Source: Vicinamibacteria bacterium (GTDB lineage: Bacteria > Acidobacteriota > Vicinamibacteria > Fen-336). Taken from it: 32,875 nucleotides of DNA. The translations under genes and the position numbers were made by a program. This document shows, one piece after another, positions 14,647 through 25,237 of the stretch. The notes under the pieces are model-generated. The model saw nothing but the letters and a program-made list of their open reading frames with translations, made no database searches and was not told where the DNA came from. Within the stretch, counting starts at the first letter, position 1. Every line of letters starts with the position of its first letter. The DNA is taken from assembly GCA_025994075.1 (NCBI GenBank), contig JAMQGV010000027.1:1-32875 (forward strand), read 5' to 3'.

Positions 14647-14658
14647 GATGCTAGCATC
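14647..14658. promoter_or_regulatory. Palindromic divergent -10-like element GATGCTAGCATC
   Basis: The 29-bp gap between two divergent YfhO-type genes contains the perfect 12-bp palindrome GATGCTAGCATC, which reads as TGCTAGCAT on both strands. TAGCAT ends 9 nt before the plus-strand TTG and 10 nt before the minus-strand ATG. One site could therefore serve both genes, giving transcripts with almost no leader. A symmetric repressor operator is the alternative. Confidence 0.5.
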
Positions 14659-14666
14659 GCGGGCGG

Positions 14667-16910
14667 TTGACGAACCCCCGCTGGATCCACGTCGCGCACG
14701 CCCTGCTCGTGGCCGTGCTGTTCGCTCCCACGCTGTTCCTGGGCGAGATGCCGTACTTCCGCGACGTCGTCTACACCTACTGGCCCGACCTCGAGTTCCT
14801 GTCCCGCTCGCTGCGCGCCGGGACCTTCCCGCTGTGGCATCCCGGCGCCGACGGCGGCGCCCCCTTCTTCGCGCCCTACCCGCCGCACCTGCTGCTCGCG
14901 CCGCTGTTCGGGGGCAGCGGAGCGCTCCGCCTGTCCACCGTGCTGCACGTGCTGCTCGCCGCCTCCGGCGCCAGCGAGCTCGCCCGCCAGCGCGGCACGT
15001 CGGTCCCCGGCGCGTTCGCAGCCGGGGTCGCCTTCGGGCTCGGAGGCGTGGTGCTCTCCAGCCTGCTCTACCCGGTGTTCCTGGCCGCGGCCTGGATGCC
15101 CTGGCTGGTGCGGGCCTGGCTGCGGCTCCACGAGCGGCCGACGCCGCCGCGGGCTGCGGCGCTCGCGCTCCTGGCTGCGCTCCAGCTCTCGACCTTCGGG
15201 GCAGAAGTCTGCCTGCAGACCGCCGTGCTCGCCTTCGTCCTGCAGCCGCCGCGCCGGAAGGCGGCGCAGGCGCTGCTGCTGTCCGTCGCGCTGTCCGCGG
15301 CGCTCGCGGCGCCGGTCCTGCTCGGGGTCCGCGCGATGGCCGCCGACACCGCGCGCGCCGCGGGGTTCCCGCCGGCGGTGGCGCTCGCCTACTCGGCCGC
15401 GCCCGCGGTGCTGGCCGAGGCGCTGGTGCCGGGTTTCTTCGGCGACCTGCGCGGCTTCTCCGGGAGCCAGTTCTGGGGGGCGTCGCTGCACCCGAACGGC
15501 TTCCCGTTCTTCGTCTCCCTCTACCAGGGGCCGCTGGTCCTGCTGTTCGCCGTGTTCGGCGGCTCGCGGCGGCTGTGGGGGCTGGTGGCCCTGGGCCTGC
15601 TGCTGGCGCTCGGCTCCCACGGCCCGTTCGCGCCGCTGCTCGCCCAGGCCAGCCACTTCCGGGCGCCGGTCAAGTTCGCCTTCCTCGTGGCCCTGTCGCT
15701 GTCGTTGCTGGCCGGGGCCGGGCTCGACCGCGTCCGCGGCCGCCGTCCGCTCGCGCTGGCGCTCTGCCTGGCCGCGCCGTTCGCCGTGCTGGGCGTCGCC
15801 GCTGCGTTCGACCCGCGCGGACTGGCGGGCGCGCTGGCGCCGCTGCTGCCGCCGCTCGGCGACCCGCACGCGGCGGCAGTGCTCGCCGAGCACTGGCCGC
15901 GCGCCCTGCTGCGGGTCGCGCTCCTGATGGTCCTGTGCGGCGCGCTCGTCGTCGCCGGGCGCGCCCGGCTCGCCCCGCTGCTGCTGGCCGGCGAACTGCT
16001 CGCGGCCAACGCGGGGCTGGTGCCGTCCGCTCCCGCCAGTCACTTCGCGCTGCGGCCCGAGGTGGCGGCGCTGCTCGCCCCCGTTCGCGCCGGGGAGCCG
16101 GGCCGGCTGTTCTCCTGCGGCCTGTGCGGCCTCCCCTCGCAGGCCTGGCGCGGCCGGCCGCGCACCGATCTCCCGTTGTTCGCGCTCGAGCGCCAGGCGC
16201 TGGCGCCGAGAGCCCACGTGCTCGACGGGCTCGACGGAGCCTTCGACGAGGACCGCATGGGGCTCGCCCCGCCCGGCGCGGCGCTGCCGCCGCCGCTGCG
16301 CGACCCGGCCCGGATCGCGGAGTACCACCGCACGCTGGCGCTCGGCAACGTGCGCTGGGTGCTGTCGTGGCGAGTGCTGCCGCCAGCCCTGGCGATCCCG
16401 CGAGGCGAAGCCGCCCTGGCGGAGGTGAACGACCGCCTCGGCCTCTACGAACTCGTCGGCGCGCTGCCCCGCGCCTACTGGGTCCCGCGCGCGATCGCCG
16501 TCGCGGACCGCCGCGCCGCGTGGCGCGCCTTGCGCGATGCGGACGAGCGCGCCGTGGTCGTGCTCGAAGCGAAGGCGACGCCCGCCTTCGACGCGGTGGC
16601 GGGGCCGGCCGAGGTGTCGTTCGCGTCCGCCGGCCCGCACCGGGTGCTGGTCCGGGCTCGCACGCCGCCCGGCTTCGTGGTCCTGCTCGACGGCTTCGGC
16701 GCGGGCTGGCGCCTGGAGGGCGGTGGCGAGTTGTGGCGCGCGAACGGCCGCTACCGGGCGTGGTGGACGCCGGGCGGTGCGCGCGAGTTCACCCTCGTCT
16801 ATGCTCCCGGCTGGCGGGCACCGGCGCTGGCCGTGCTCGCGCTGGGCCTGTTGGGAGTGCTCGTGTCGGCGCTCACGCGGAGGCTTGACACCTCTCGCGT
16901 GGACGCTTAG
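14667..16910 (+). CDS. YfhO-type polytopic membrane protein 2
   Basis: 747 residues from a TTG start just after the shared palindrome. The first loop has MPYFRDVVYTYWPDLEFL and FPLWHPGADGGAPFF, the same RD ... W-H-P ... GAP pattern as the other complete copies. Multiple membrane segments run to about residue 430, then a soluble region and a terminal membrane helix (APALAVLALGLLGVLVSAL). Its C-terminal region is diverged: the GWxAxVDG signature of the other copies is replaced by GFVVLLDGFGAGWRLEGG. The predicted role is transfer or flipping involving a lipid-linked sugar, by fold only. The TAG stop forms the first three bases of the pilB -10 hexamer. Confidence 0.75.
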   Translation: MTNPRWIHVAHALLVAVLFAPTLFLGEMPYFRDVVYTYWPDLEFLSRSLRAGTFPLWHPGADGGAPFFAPYPPHLLLAPLFGGSGALRLSTVLHVLLAASGASELARQRGTSVPGAFAAGVAFGLGGVVLSSLLYPVFLAAAWMPWLVRAWLRLHERPTPPRAAALALLAALQLSTFGAEVCLQTAVLAFVLQPPRRKAAQALLLSVALSAALAAPVLLGVRAMAADTARAAGFPPAVALAYSAAPAVLAEALVPGFFGDLRGFSGSQFWGASLHPNGFPFFVSLYQGPLVLLFAVFGGSRRLWGLVALGLLLALGSHGPFAPLLAQASHFRAPVKFAFLVALSLSLLAGAGLDRVRGRRPLALALCLAAPFAVLGVAAAFDPRGLAGALAPLLPPLGDPHAAAVLAEHWPRALLRVALLMVLCGALVVAGRARLAPLLLAGELLAANAGLVPSAPASHFALRPEVAALLAPVRAGEPGRLFSCGLCGLPSQAWRGRPRTDLPLFALERQALAPRAHVLDGLDGAFDEDRMGLAPPGAALPPPLRDPARIAEYHRTLALGNVRWVLSWRVLPPALAIPRGEAALAEVNDRLGLYELVGALPRAYWVPRAIAVADRRAAWRALRDADERAVVVLEAKATPAFDAVAGPAEVSFASAGPHRVLVRARTPPGFVVLLDGFGAGWRLEGGGELWRANGRYRAWWTPGGAREFTLVYAPGWRAPALAVLALGLLGVLVSALTRRLDTSRVDA

Positions 16911-16913
16911 AGT
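16885..16913 (+). promoter_or_regulatory. Sigma-70-type promoter for pilB
   Basis: TTGACA at 16885-16890, a 17-bp spacer, then TAGAGT at 16908-16913. The -35 is a perfect consensus. The promoter sits inside the last codons of the upstream YfhO-type gene, whose TAG stop is part of the -10. Transcription should begin near 16920, within the 8-bp palindrome ACTTAAGT (16919-16926), a possible operator. The leader (to 16959) is conspicuously AT-rich for this genome. GAGG at 16939-16942 is too far from the ATG to be a good ribosome binding site. Confidence 0.8.
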
Positions 16914-16959
16914 CCCTTACTTAAGTGCAAGATCTAGCGAGGTTTTTCTAGGCTCCGCC

Positions 16960-18786
<1,827 letters not shown>

Positions 18787-18820
18787 TGCGGCGGCCCGCG
18801 CGAGAGGGGAGAGAGACAAA

Positions 18821-19942
18821 GTGGCACTGAGCCTCCACCAGTTGCTGAAGACGATGTCCGAGCTCGGCGGGTCCGACCTGCACGTGACCACCAACTCGCC
18901 GCCCCAGATCCGCGTCGACGGCCACCTGCGGCCGATGGACGTGCCGCCGCTGACCGCCACCGACACCAAGGCGCTGGCCTACAGCGTGCTGACCGACGCG
19001 CAGAAGCACCGCTTCGAGGAAAACCTCGAGCTCGACTTCTCGTTCGGCATCAAGGGCCTCGCCCGCTACCGCGCCAACGTGTTCATGCAGCGCGGCGCGG
19101 TCGCGGCCGTCTACCGCACCATCCCGTACGAGATCAAGGACTTCAAGAGCCTGGGCCTGCCGCCGATCGTGGCCGGCCTGTGCGAGAAGCCGCGCGGCCT
19201 GATCCTGGTCACCGGCCCGACCGGCTCCGGCAAGTCCACGACGCTGGCCGCGATGCTCGACAAGATCAACAACGAGCGTCACGACCACATGATCACGATC
19301 GAGGACCCGATCGAGTTCATCCACCAGCACAAGAAGTGCCTGGTCAACCAGCGCGAGGTCCACGCCGACACCCACTCGTTCTCCAACGCGCTGCGCGCCG
19401 CGCTGCGCGAGGACCCCGACGTCGTGCTGATCGGCGAGATGCGCGACCTGGAGACGATCGAGTCGGCGCTGCGCATCGCCGAGACGGGCCACCTCACCTT
19501 CGGCACGCTGCACACCAACTCGGCGGCCCAGACCATCAACCGCGTGATCGACGTGTTCCCGTCCCACCAGCAGGCCCAGGTGCGGGCCCAGCTCTCGCTG
19601 GTCATCGAGGGGATCATGTGTCAGGCGCTGCTGCCCAAGGCCTCGGGCGCCGGCCGCGCGATGGCGATGGAGATCCTGATCCCCAACTCGGCCGTCCGCA
19701 ACCTGATCCGCGAGGACAAGATCCACCAGATCTACTCGACGATGCAGACGGGCCAGGAGAAGTACGGGATGCAGACGTTCAACCAGTCGCTGGCCAGCCT
19801 GTACTTCGCCCGCCAGATCACGCTGCAGACGGCGCTCGGCCGCAGTTCGCTGCCCGACGAACTGCAGGACATGATCAACCGCGGCGCGGGCCTCGCAACG
19901 CCGCAGGCCGGTCGGCCGCCGCAACGGCCGGCGGGCCGTTAA
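18821..19942 (+). CDS. pilT: Type IV pilus retraction ATPase PilT
   Basis: 373 residues. The start is MALSLHQLLKTMSELGGSDLHV. Walker A is VTGPTGSGKST near 131, the Asp box is TIEDPIEFIH, Walker B is DVVLIGEMRD and the His box is HLTFGTLHTN. The C-terminal AVRNLIRE is a close match to the AIRNLIRE motif needed for retraction, and there is no zinc knuckle, which separates it from PilB. It ends in a short Pro/Gln/Arg tail. The GTG start is preceded by GGGGAGAG a few bases upstream. It is a hexameric motor that depolymerises the pilus for twitching. Confidence 0.97.
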   Translation: MALSLHQLLKTMSELGGSDLHVTTNSPPQIRVDGHLRPMDVPPLTATDTKALAYSVLTDAQKHRFEENLELDFSFGIKGLARYRANVFMQRGAVAAVYRTIPYEIKDFKSLGLPPIVAGLCEKPRGLILVTGPTGSGKSTTLAAMLDKINNERHDHMITIEDPIEFIHQHKKCLVNQREVHADTHSFSNALRAALREDPDVVLIGEMRDLETIESALRIAETGHLTFGTLHTNSAAQTINRVIDVFPSHQQAQVRAQLSLVIEGIMCQALLPKASGAGRAMAMEILIPNSAVRNLIREDKIHQIYSTMQTGQEKYGMQTFNQSLASLYFARQITLQTALGRSSLPDELQDMINRGAGLATPQAGRPPQRPAGR

Positions 19943-19963
19943 GAGAACGGGGAGGAGGCAGCC

Positions 19964-21169
19964 ATGCCGACGTTCGTGTTCAAGGGCAAGGCGAGGGACG
20001 GGTCCGCGGTCTCCGGCGAACGTGCGGGGGAGAGCAAGGACGCCGTGATGGCGATGCTCCGCCGCGAGAACATCCTGGTCTCCTCCGTCAAGGAGAAGGG
20101 CAAGGAGGTCGCGGTCCCCAAGATGGGGGGCAGCGTGCCGGCCAAGGACCTGGCCATCTTCGTGCGCCAGTTCTCGGTCATGATCGACGCCGGCCTGCCG
20201 CTCGTGCAGTGCCTGGAGATCCTGGGCGGCTCCAACGAGAACAAGACCTTCGCCAAGATCCTGACCCAGACCCGGATGGACGTCGAAGGCGGCGCCTCGC
20301 TCGCGGAGGCGATGCGCCGGCACCCCAAGGCCTTCGACGAGCTGTTCTGCAACATGATCGCGGCCGGCGAGGCCGGCGGCATCCTCGACACCATCCTCAA
20401 GCGGCTCGCGACCTACATCGAGAAGAACGTCAAGCTGCAGGCCCAGGTCAAGGGCGCGATGGTCTACCCGGTCGCGGTCATCTGCATCGCGGCCGTGGTC
20501 ATCGCCGTCATCCTGTGGAAGGTCATCCCGGTGTTCGCGGCGATGTTCGCGGGCCTCGGCGCCGAGCTGCCACTGCCGACGGCGCTGGTGATCATGGCGT
20601 CGGAGTGGTTCATCCGGCTGCTGCCGTTCCTGGTCGTGTTCGGCATCGGCTTCGTGATCGTGTTCAAGCGCTACTACGCGACCTACGCCGGGCGCCGCGT
20701 GGTCGACAAGGTGATGCTCAAGCTGCCGGTGCTGGGCACCATCTTCCAGAAGATCGCGGTCGCCAAGTTCTGCCGCACGCTGTCGACGCTGATCTCGTCG
20801 GGCGTGCCGATCCTCGACGGCCTCGAGATCACCGCCAAGACCGCCGGCAACGCGATCATCGAGGACACCATCATGTTCGTGCGCAAGGGCGTGGAATCCG
20901 GCCTGACGCTGGCCCAGCCGCTGCGCGAGTCGGCGATCTTCCCGTCGATGGTGGTGCAGATGATCGGCGTCGGCGAGCAGACCGGCGCCATGGACGCGAT
21001 GCTCTCCAAGATCGCCGACTTCTACGAGGAGGAAGTCGACCAGGCCGTCGCCAACATGCTGACGCTGATGGAGCCGATCATGATCTTCTTCCTCGGCGGC
21101 ACCGTCGGCGGCATCGTCATCGCGATGTACATGCCGCTGTTCGCGATGATCAGCCAGCTCTCGGGCTAG
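19964..21169 (+). CDS. pilC: Type IV pilus inner-membrane platform protein PilC
   Basis: 401 residues with the GspF/PilC layout: an N-terminal cytoplasmic domain beginning FVFKGKARDG, then two homologous helical domains. The first contains FVRQFSVMIDAGLPL and AAGEAGGILD, the second FCRTLSTLISSGVPIL and GVGEQTGAMD. Membrane segments are VAVICIAAVVIAVILWKVIPVF, LLPFLVVFGIGFVIVF and IMIFFLGGTVGGIVIAMYMPLF in shortened form. It is the membrane rotor/platform between PilB/PilT and the pilin pool. GGAGGAGG at about 19951 sets the ATG start. A strong hairpin separates it from pilS. Confidence 0.97.
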   Translation: MPTFVFKGKARDGSAVSGERAGESKDAVMAMLRRENILVSSVKEKGKEVAVPKMGGSVPAKDLAIFVRQFSVMIDAGLPLVQCLEILGGSNENKTFAKILTQTRMDVEGGASLAEAMRRHPKAFDELFCNMIAAGEAGGILDTILKRLATYIEKNVKLQAQVKGAMVYPVAVICIAAVVIAVILWKVIPVFAAMFAGLGAELPLPTALVIMASEWFIRLLPFLVVFGIGFVIVFKRYYATYAGRRVVDKVMLKLPVLGTIFQKIAVAKFCRTLSTLISSGVPILDGLEITAKTAGNAIIEDTIMFVRKGVESGLTLAQPLRESAIFPSMVVQMIGVGEQTGAMDAMLSKIADFYEEEVDQAVANMLTLMEPIMIFFLGGTVGGIVIAMYMPLFAMISQLSG

Positions 21170-21181
21170 CCGGGAACCCGC

Positions 21182-21224
21182 GCCGCCCGCCGCGCCGCCC
21201 CGCCAGGGGCCGCCGGCGGGCGGC
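21182..21224 (+). other. GC-rich nested hairpin between pilC and pilS
   Basis: In the 72-bp pilC-pilS gap, GCCGCCCGCCG (21182-21192) pairs perfectly with 21214-21224. A second stem, GCCCC/GGGGC (21197-21201 with 21206-21210), sits inside the loop. No T-tract follows, so it is not a standard terminator. It may protect the pilBTC message or reduce read-through into the regulatory genes. Confidence 0.5.
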
Positions 21225-21241
21225 GGCGCTCCACCCCCACC

Positions 21242-22900
21242 GTGCTGCCGGAGCCCCAGTCCCAGTCCGACTCGCCGGCCCACGGCGACCTCGAGGTGCT
21301 CAAGCGCCTGATGGGGTTCCGCCTGGTGATGGTGACCACCCTGCTGCTGGTGGCCGCCTCGATCGAGGCCGTCTCCGACGACCTGGCCCCGGTCAACCCG
21401 ATGTACTTCGTGATCGTGGCGACCTACGCGTTCACGGTGCTGCACGCGCTGGCGCTGGGAGTCCTGCCGTACCGCGTCCAGGTCTACCTGCAGACGCTGT
21501 CGGACCTGTCGATCATCACCGCGCTCGTGTGGATCACGGGCGGCGTGCGCGCGGGGTTCATGCTGCTCTACCCGCTGTCGGTGCTGACCGGGACCGTGCT
21601 GCTGGAGCGCGGTCGCGGCCTCGACCTGGCCGCCTTCGCGACCGCGGCCTACGCCGCCGTGGTGTGGGGCGTGCGGGTCGGGGCGCTGCCCCCCGAGGGC
21701 CTCTCCGACGTCCTGTTCCTGCCCGAGACGCGGCTGGCCTACTCGGTGTTCGTGACCGGCGTGGCGTGCACCACGGTGGCGCTGATCGGCTCCTACCTGA
21801 CCGAGAGCCTGCGCGCCGCCGGCCAGCAGCTCGAGCGCACCGCCGGCGAGGTGGAAGGCCTCAAGGAACTGAACGAGGTCATCGTCGCCAGCATCCACTC
21901 GGGCCTGCTGACCGCGGACGCCGGGGGGCGGATCAGCTACGCGAACCGCTTCGCGGAGACGGTGCTCGGCCTGCCCTACGCGGCCCTGCGCGGCCGCGCG
22001 CTGGCCGAAGTGCTGGGCGATCCCCGTTTCGACGATGCGGGGCTGCGGATGCGGGCCGCGACCGCCGAGCTGGTGCCGATGGCGGTGGCCTACCGCAGGC
22101 CCGATGGCGAGGCGCGCGAGCTGGGGGTCTCGGTGTCGGTGCTGGGCGAAGGCTGGGGCTACCTGCTCGCCGTCCAGGACCTGACCGAGGTCAAGCGCCT
22201 CGAGCGCGAGGTGCGGATCAAGGAGCGCCTGGCGGCCGTCGGCGAGATGGCGGCCGCGCTCGCCCACGAGATCCGCAACCCGCTCGGATCGATCAGCGGC
22301 TCGGCCCAGGTGCTGATGGCGGAGCCGGGCATCTCGGAGGAGCAGCAGCACCTGCTCGACATCATCCGCCGCGAGTCGCGGCGGCTGTCGGAGGCGCTGA
22401 CCCAGTTCCTGCGCCAGGCGCGGCCGACTCCGGCACGGCTGGAGCCGCTCGACCTGGTGCCGACGATCGAGGAGGCCGTCAAGCTGCTGCGCAACGCGCC
22501 GGAGGTGCTGCCGGTGCACGAGATCGGGTTCGAGGCCGGCGCCGGCCCGCTCGTCTGCCGCGCCGATCGCGACCAGATCCTCCAGGTGTTCTGGAACCTG
22601 ACCCGCAACGGCCTCGAGGCGATGCCGGCAGGCGGGCGGCTGCGCGTCTCGCTGCGTCGCGAGGGCGGCGAGGTCGTGCTCTCGGTCCGTGACGACGGGC
22701 ACGGCCTCGCCGGGGGCCCCGAGCGCCGCATCTTCGAGCCGTTCCAGACCGGCCGCGAGATGGGCACCGGCCTCGGCCTCGCCATCGTCTACCGCATCGT
22801 GCGCGAGCACGGCGGCGACATCCAGGTCGAGAGCCGGCCGGGCGAAGGCACCGACGTCCGCGTCCGGCTTCCGCTGCTGCCGCTGGTCGCCGTCGCGTGA
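21242..22900 (+). CDS. pilS: Sensor histidine kinase PilS
   Basis: 552 residues. About six membrane segments occupy residues 20-190, as in Pseudomonas PilS. A PAS domain follows (about 210-310; ELNEVIVASIHSGLLTADAGG). The HisKA box is AAVGEMAAALAHEIRNPLGS with the phospho-His, and the ATP-binding domain has the N box FWNLTRNGLEAMP, G1 VRDDGHGL, F box FEPFQTG and G2 GTGLGLAIV. It should sense membrane pilin and phosphorylate PilR. The GTG start lacks a clear Shine-Dalgarno. Its TGA overlaps the next GTG as GTGA, but that gene is a YfhO-type protein, not pilR. Confidence 0.93.
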   Translation: MLPEPQSQSDSPAHGDLEVLKRLMGFRLVMVTTLLLVAASIEAVSDDLAPVNPMYFVIVATYAFTVLHALALGVLPYRVQVYLQTLSDLSIITALVWITGGVRAGFMLLYPLSVLTGTVLLERGRGLDLAAFATAAYAAVVWGVRVGALPPEGLSDVLFLPETRLAYSVFVTGVACTTVALIGSYLTESLRAAGQQLERTAGEVEGLKELNEVIVASIHSGLLTADAGGRISYANRFAETVLGLPYAALRGRALAEVLGDPRFDDAGLRMRAATAELVPMAVAYRRPDGEARELGVSVSVLGEGWGYLLAVQDLTEVKRLEREVRIKERLAAVGEMAAALAHEIRNPLGSISGSAQVLMAEPGISEEQQHLLDIIRRESRRLSEALTQFLRQARPTPARLEPLDLVPTIEEAVKLLRNAPEVLPVHEIGFEAGAGPLVCRADRDQILQVFWNLTRNGLEAMPAGGRLRVSLRREGGEVVLSVRDDGHGLAGGPERRIFEPFQTGREMGTGLGLAIVYRIVREHGGDIQVESRPGEGTDVRVRLPLLPLVAVA

Positions 22901-25224
22901 CCCGCCGGCGCCAGGCGCTGGCCCTCGCCGCGCTGGCGGCACTGCCGAGCCTGCCGGCCCTGGTGGGAGCGCGCGTGTTCTTCCAGCGCGACGTGATCAA
23001 CTACTGGCTGCCGACCGTCGAGACCTTCGTGCGCCAGACCGCGGCGGGAGAGTGGCCGCTGTGGAACCCCGGCGTCGGCTTTGGCGCTCCGCTGTGGGCC
23101 GACCCCAACTTCCAGTGGGCCTACCCGACCACCTGGCTCAACCTGCTGCTGCCCCCCGGCCTCGCGTTCGCGGTGCTGGTCGCGAGCCACGCGGCATGGG
23201 GCGCGCTCGGGGCCCGGCGGCTGGCGGCGGCCGCCGGGGCCGGCGCGGGGCCCTCGTTCCTGGCGGGTCTGGCGTTCGCCTGGGCCGGGCCGTGGCTCTC
23301 TTCGGCGACGCTGTGGCACCACTACTGCACGGTGGCGTGGGCGCCCTGGGTGCTGCTGGCGCTGGAGCGGCTCGCCGCCCGTCCGGGCGCGCGCCGCGTC
23401 GCCGCTCTCGGCGCCTGCGCCGGGGCGGCTGCGCTCGCCGGCTCGGCCGACGCATGCCTGATGATCCTGCTGCTGGCGCTCGCCCGCCTCCCCGCGCTGC
23501 TCGCGGCCAGCCCCTCTCGTCCCGCGTTCGCGGCGGGGGCCGCGTCTGCGGCGGCCCTGGCCGCAGGCCTGGCCGCGATCCAGTGGCTGCCCACCGCCCA
23601 CGTCCTGGCGGCCGGCCTGCGCGGCGCGCTGCCCGAGTCGGCGCGCCTGTACTGGTCGCTGCATCCCGCGTCGCTCGTCGACCTGGCCGTGCCGCGCCTG
23701 CTCGCGTCGATGCCGTGGAGCGCGGGCGCGCGCGCTGCCCTGTACGAAGGACGCGAGCCGCTGATCGAGGGCCTCTACCTGGGGACCGGCGTGCTGATGC
23801 TGGCGGCGCTGGCCCTGCTCGCCGCGGAGCGCCGGCACCTCGCCCGGGGGCTCGCGCTGGCGGCTCTGGTACTGCTGGGTCTCGCCCTCGGGCGTCACGG
23901 GTTGCTGGCCGGGGTGCTGGCCCTGCCGGGCTTCGCGCAGTTGCGCTATCCCGCCAAGTACCTGTGGCTGGTGCCGCTGCTGGCGTCGCTGCTGGCGGCC
24001 CTCGGCGCGCACGCGCTGCCGCGTGCGCGGGCTTCCGCTGTGGCGGCGGTGGCGCGGGCGGGGCTCGGGGCGGCGGCGCTGTTCGCTTCGCTCGTGGTCG
24101 TGCTCGTGGTCCGGCCGGAGGCGCTGGCGCCGTGGCTCGCGGCCGGCATCGAGCCTCGAGCCGCCGCCGTGGCCGCGGCGGCGAGGCTCGGCCAGGCGGC
24201 GCTCGTCGCGGCTGCGACGGCGCTCCTGATGCGGCATCACGCGGCGCGGCCCGGCTCGCTGGCGCCGCGGGCGATCGCCGCCGTGGCGCTGCTCGACCTC
24301 GGGCTCTTCGCACTCGCCCAGCACGCGTGGGCGCCGCCGGGACTGCCTGGACATCGGCCGCCGGTCGTGCGGGCGCTGCAGGAAGAGGAGGCCAGCCGCG
24401 TGCTGGTCCGCCGCGGGTCGCAGCGGCTCGAGGACGAGTTGCGCTTCGGGCCCGCCGGCTGGGAGCCCGAACCGCGCTTCGTGCTCGGCCTCCAGGACCT
24501 GCTGCTGCCGCCCGCGGCCGCACGCTGGGGCCTGCGCGGCAGCTTCGACGGCGACTTCACCGGCCTCGCGCCGCGGCCCACGTCGGCCCTCGCGGCGTTC
24601 GCCGTCGGCGCGGGCGCGCACGAGGCCAGGGCGCGCCTGCTGCGCTGGGGCGGGGTGTCGCACGTCGTCACGCTCGAGGAGCGGCCGCCGGTGGCGGGAG
24701 CCGTCGCCGTCGCCGCCTTCCCCTCGGTGTTCCGGGAGCCCGTGCGCCTGTTCCGCCTGTCACCGCCGCTCGCGCCGGTGCGCGCCGCGTGCGGCGTCCG
24801 TCGTCTCGACGACGCCGCCGCGCTGCGGTTCCTGGTCGACCCCGCCACCGACTCCACGCGAGAGGTCGCCGCGGCGGAGCTGGCGCCGCGGGCCTGCCCC
24901 GACGGCTTCGAGGCACGGGTGACTGCGCTCGCGGCGGGACCGGCGGCCGCGTCGTACGAGGTCGAGTTCTCCCACGCCGGCGTGCTGGTGGAGGCCGCAG
25001 CAGCCTACCCGGGCTGGAGCGCGCGGGTCGATGGAACGAGCGCGGCGGTCGCCGTGGTCGACCTCGTGTTCCGGGCCGTCGAGGTGCCCGCCGGACGTCA
25101 CGTGGTCGAACTGCGGTACCGGCCGTCGGGCCTCGCGCCGGGCCTGGGGCTGGCGCTCGGCTCGGCGCTCGCGCTGGTCGCGCTGGCGCTGCGGAGCGCG
25201 CGCCCGCCGGCCGCGGGCTGCTAG
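22897..25224 (+). CDS. YfhO-type polytopic membrane protein 3, between pilS and pilR
   Basis: 775 residues. The first loop has VFFQRDVINYWLPTVETF, then EWPLWNPGVGFGAPLW, the same RD ... L-W-N-P ... GAP signature as copies 1 and 2. Membrane segments continue to about residue 450. The C-terminal soluble region ends in AYPGWSARVDGTSAAV and FRAVEVPAGRHVVELRYRP before a last membrane helix. The GTG start overlaps the pilS stop by 4 bp, implying coupled translation with the sensor kinase. The final codons TGC-TAG form part of the TGCTAGCAT element before pilR. YfhO-family membership suggests sugar transfer or lipid-linked intermediate handling; the position suggests a pilus-related target such as pilin glycosylation, which is inference. 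Confidence 0.78.
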   Translation: MTRRRQALALAALAALPSLPALVGARVFFQRDVINYWLPTVETFVRQTAAGEWPLWNPGVGFGAPLWADPNFQWAYPTTWLNLLLPPGLAFAVLVASHAAWGALGARRLAAAAGAGAGPSFLAGLAFAWAGPWLSSATLWHHYCTVAWAPWVLLALERLAARPGARRVAALGACAGAAALAGSADACLMILLLALARLPALLAASPSRPAFAAGAASAAALAAGLAAIQWLPTAHVLAAGLRGALPESARLYWSLHPASLVDLAVPRLLASMPWSAGARAALYEGREPLIEGLYLGTGVLMLAALALLAAERRHLARGLALAALVLLGLALGRHGLLAGVLALPGFAQLRYPAKYLWLVPLLASLLAALGAHALPRARASAVAAVARAGLGAAALFASLVVVLVVRPEALAPWLAAGIEPRAAAVAAAARLGQAALVAAATALLMRHHAARPGSLAPRAIAAVALLDLGLFALAQHAWAPPGLPGHRPPVVRALQEEEASRVLVRRGSQRLEDELRFGPAGWEPEPRFVLGLQDLLLPPAAARWGLRGSFDGDFTGLAPRPTSALAAFAVGAGAHEARARLLRWGGVSHVVTLEERPPVAGAVAVAAFPSVFREPVRLFRLSPPLAPVRAACGVRRLDDAAALRFLVDPATDSTREVAAAELAPRACPDGFEARVTALAAGPAAASYEVEFSHAGVLVEAAAAYPGWSARVDGTSAAVAVVDLVFRAVEVPAGRHVVELRYRPSGLAPGLGLALGSALALVALALRSARPPAAGC

Positions 25225-25227
25225 CAT
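25219..25227 (+). promoter_or_regulatory. Extended -10-like element TGCTAGCAT at pilR start
   Basis: TGCTAGCAT spans the Cys codon and TAG stop of the upstream gene. TAGCAT ends 10 nt before the pilR ATG, and no Shine-Dalgarno is present in that stretch. This suggests pilR has its own near-leaderless transcript in addition to read-through. Confidence 0.5.
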
Positions 25228-25237
25228 CGCCGCCTCG

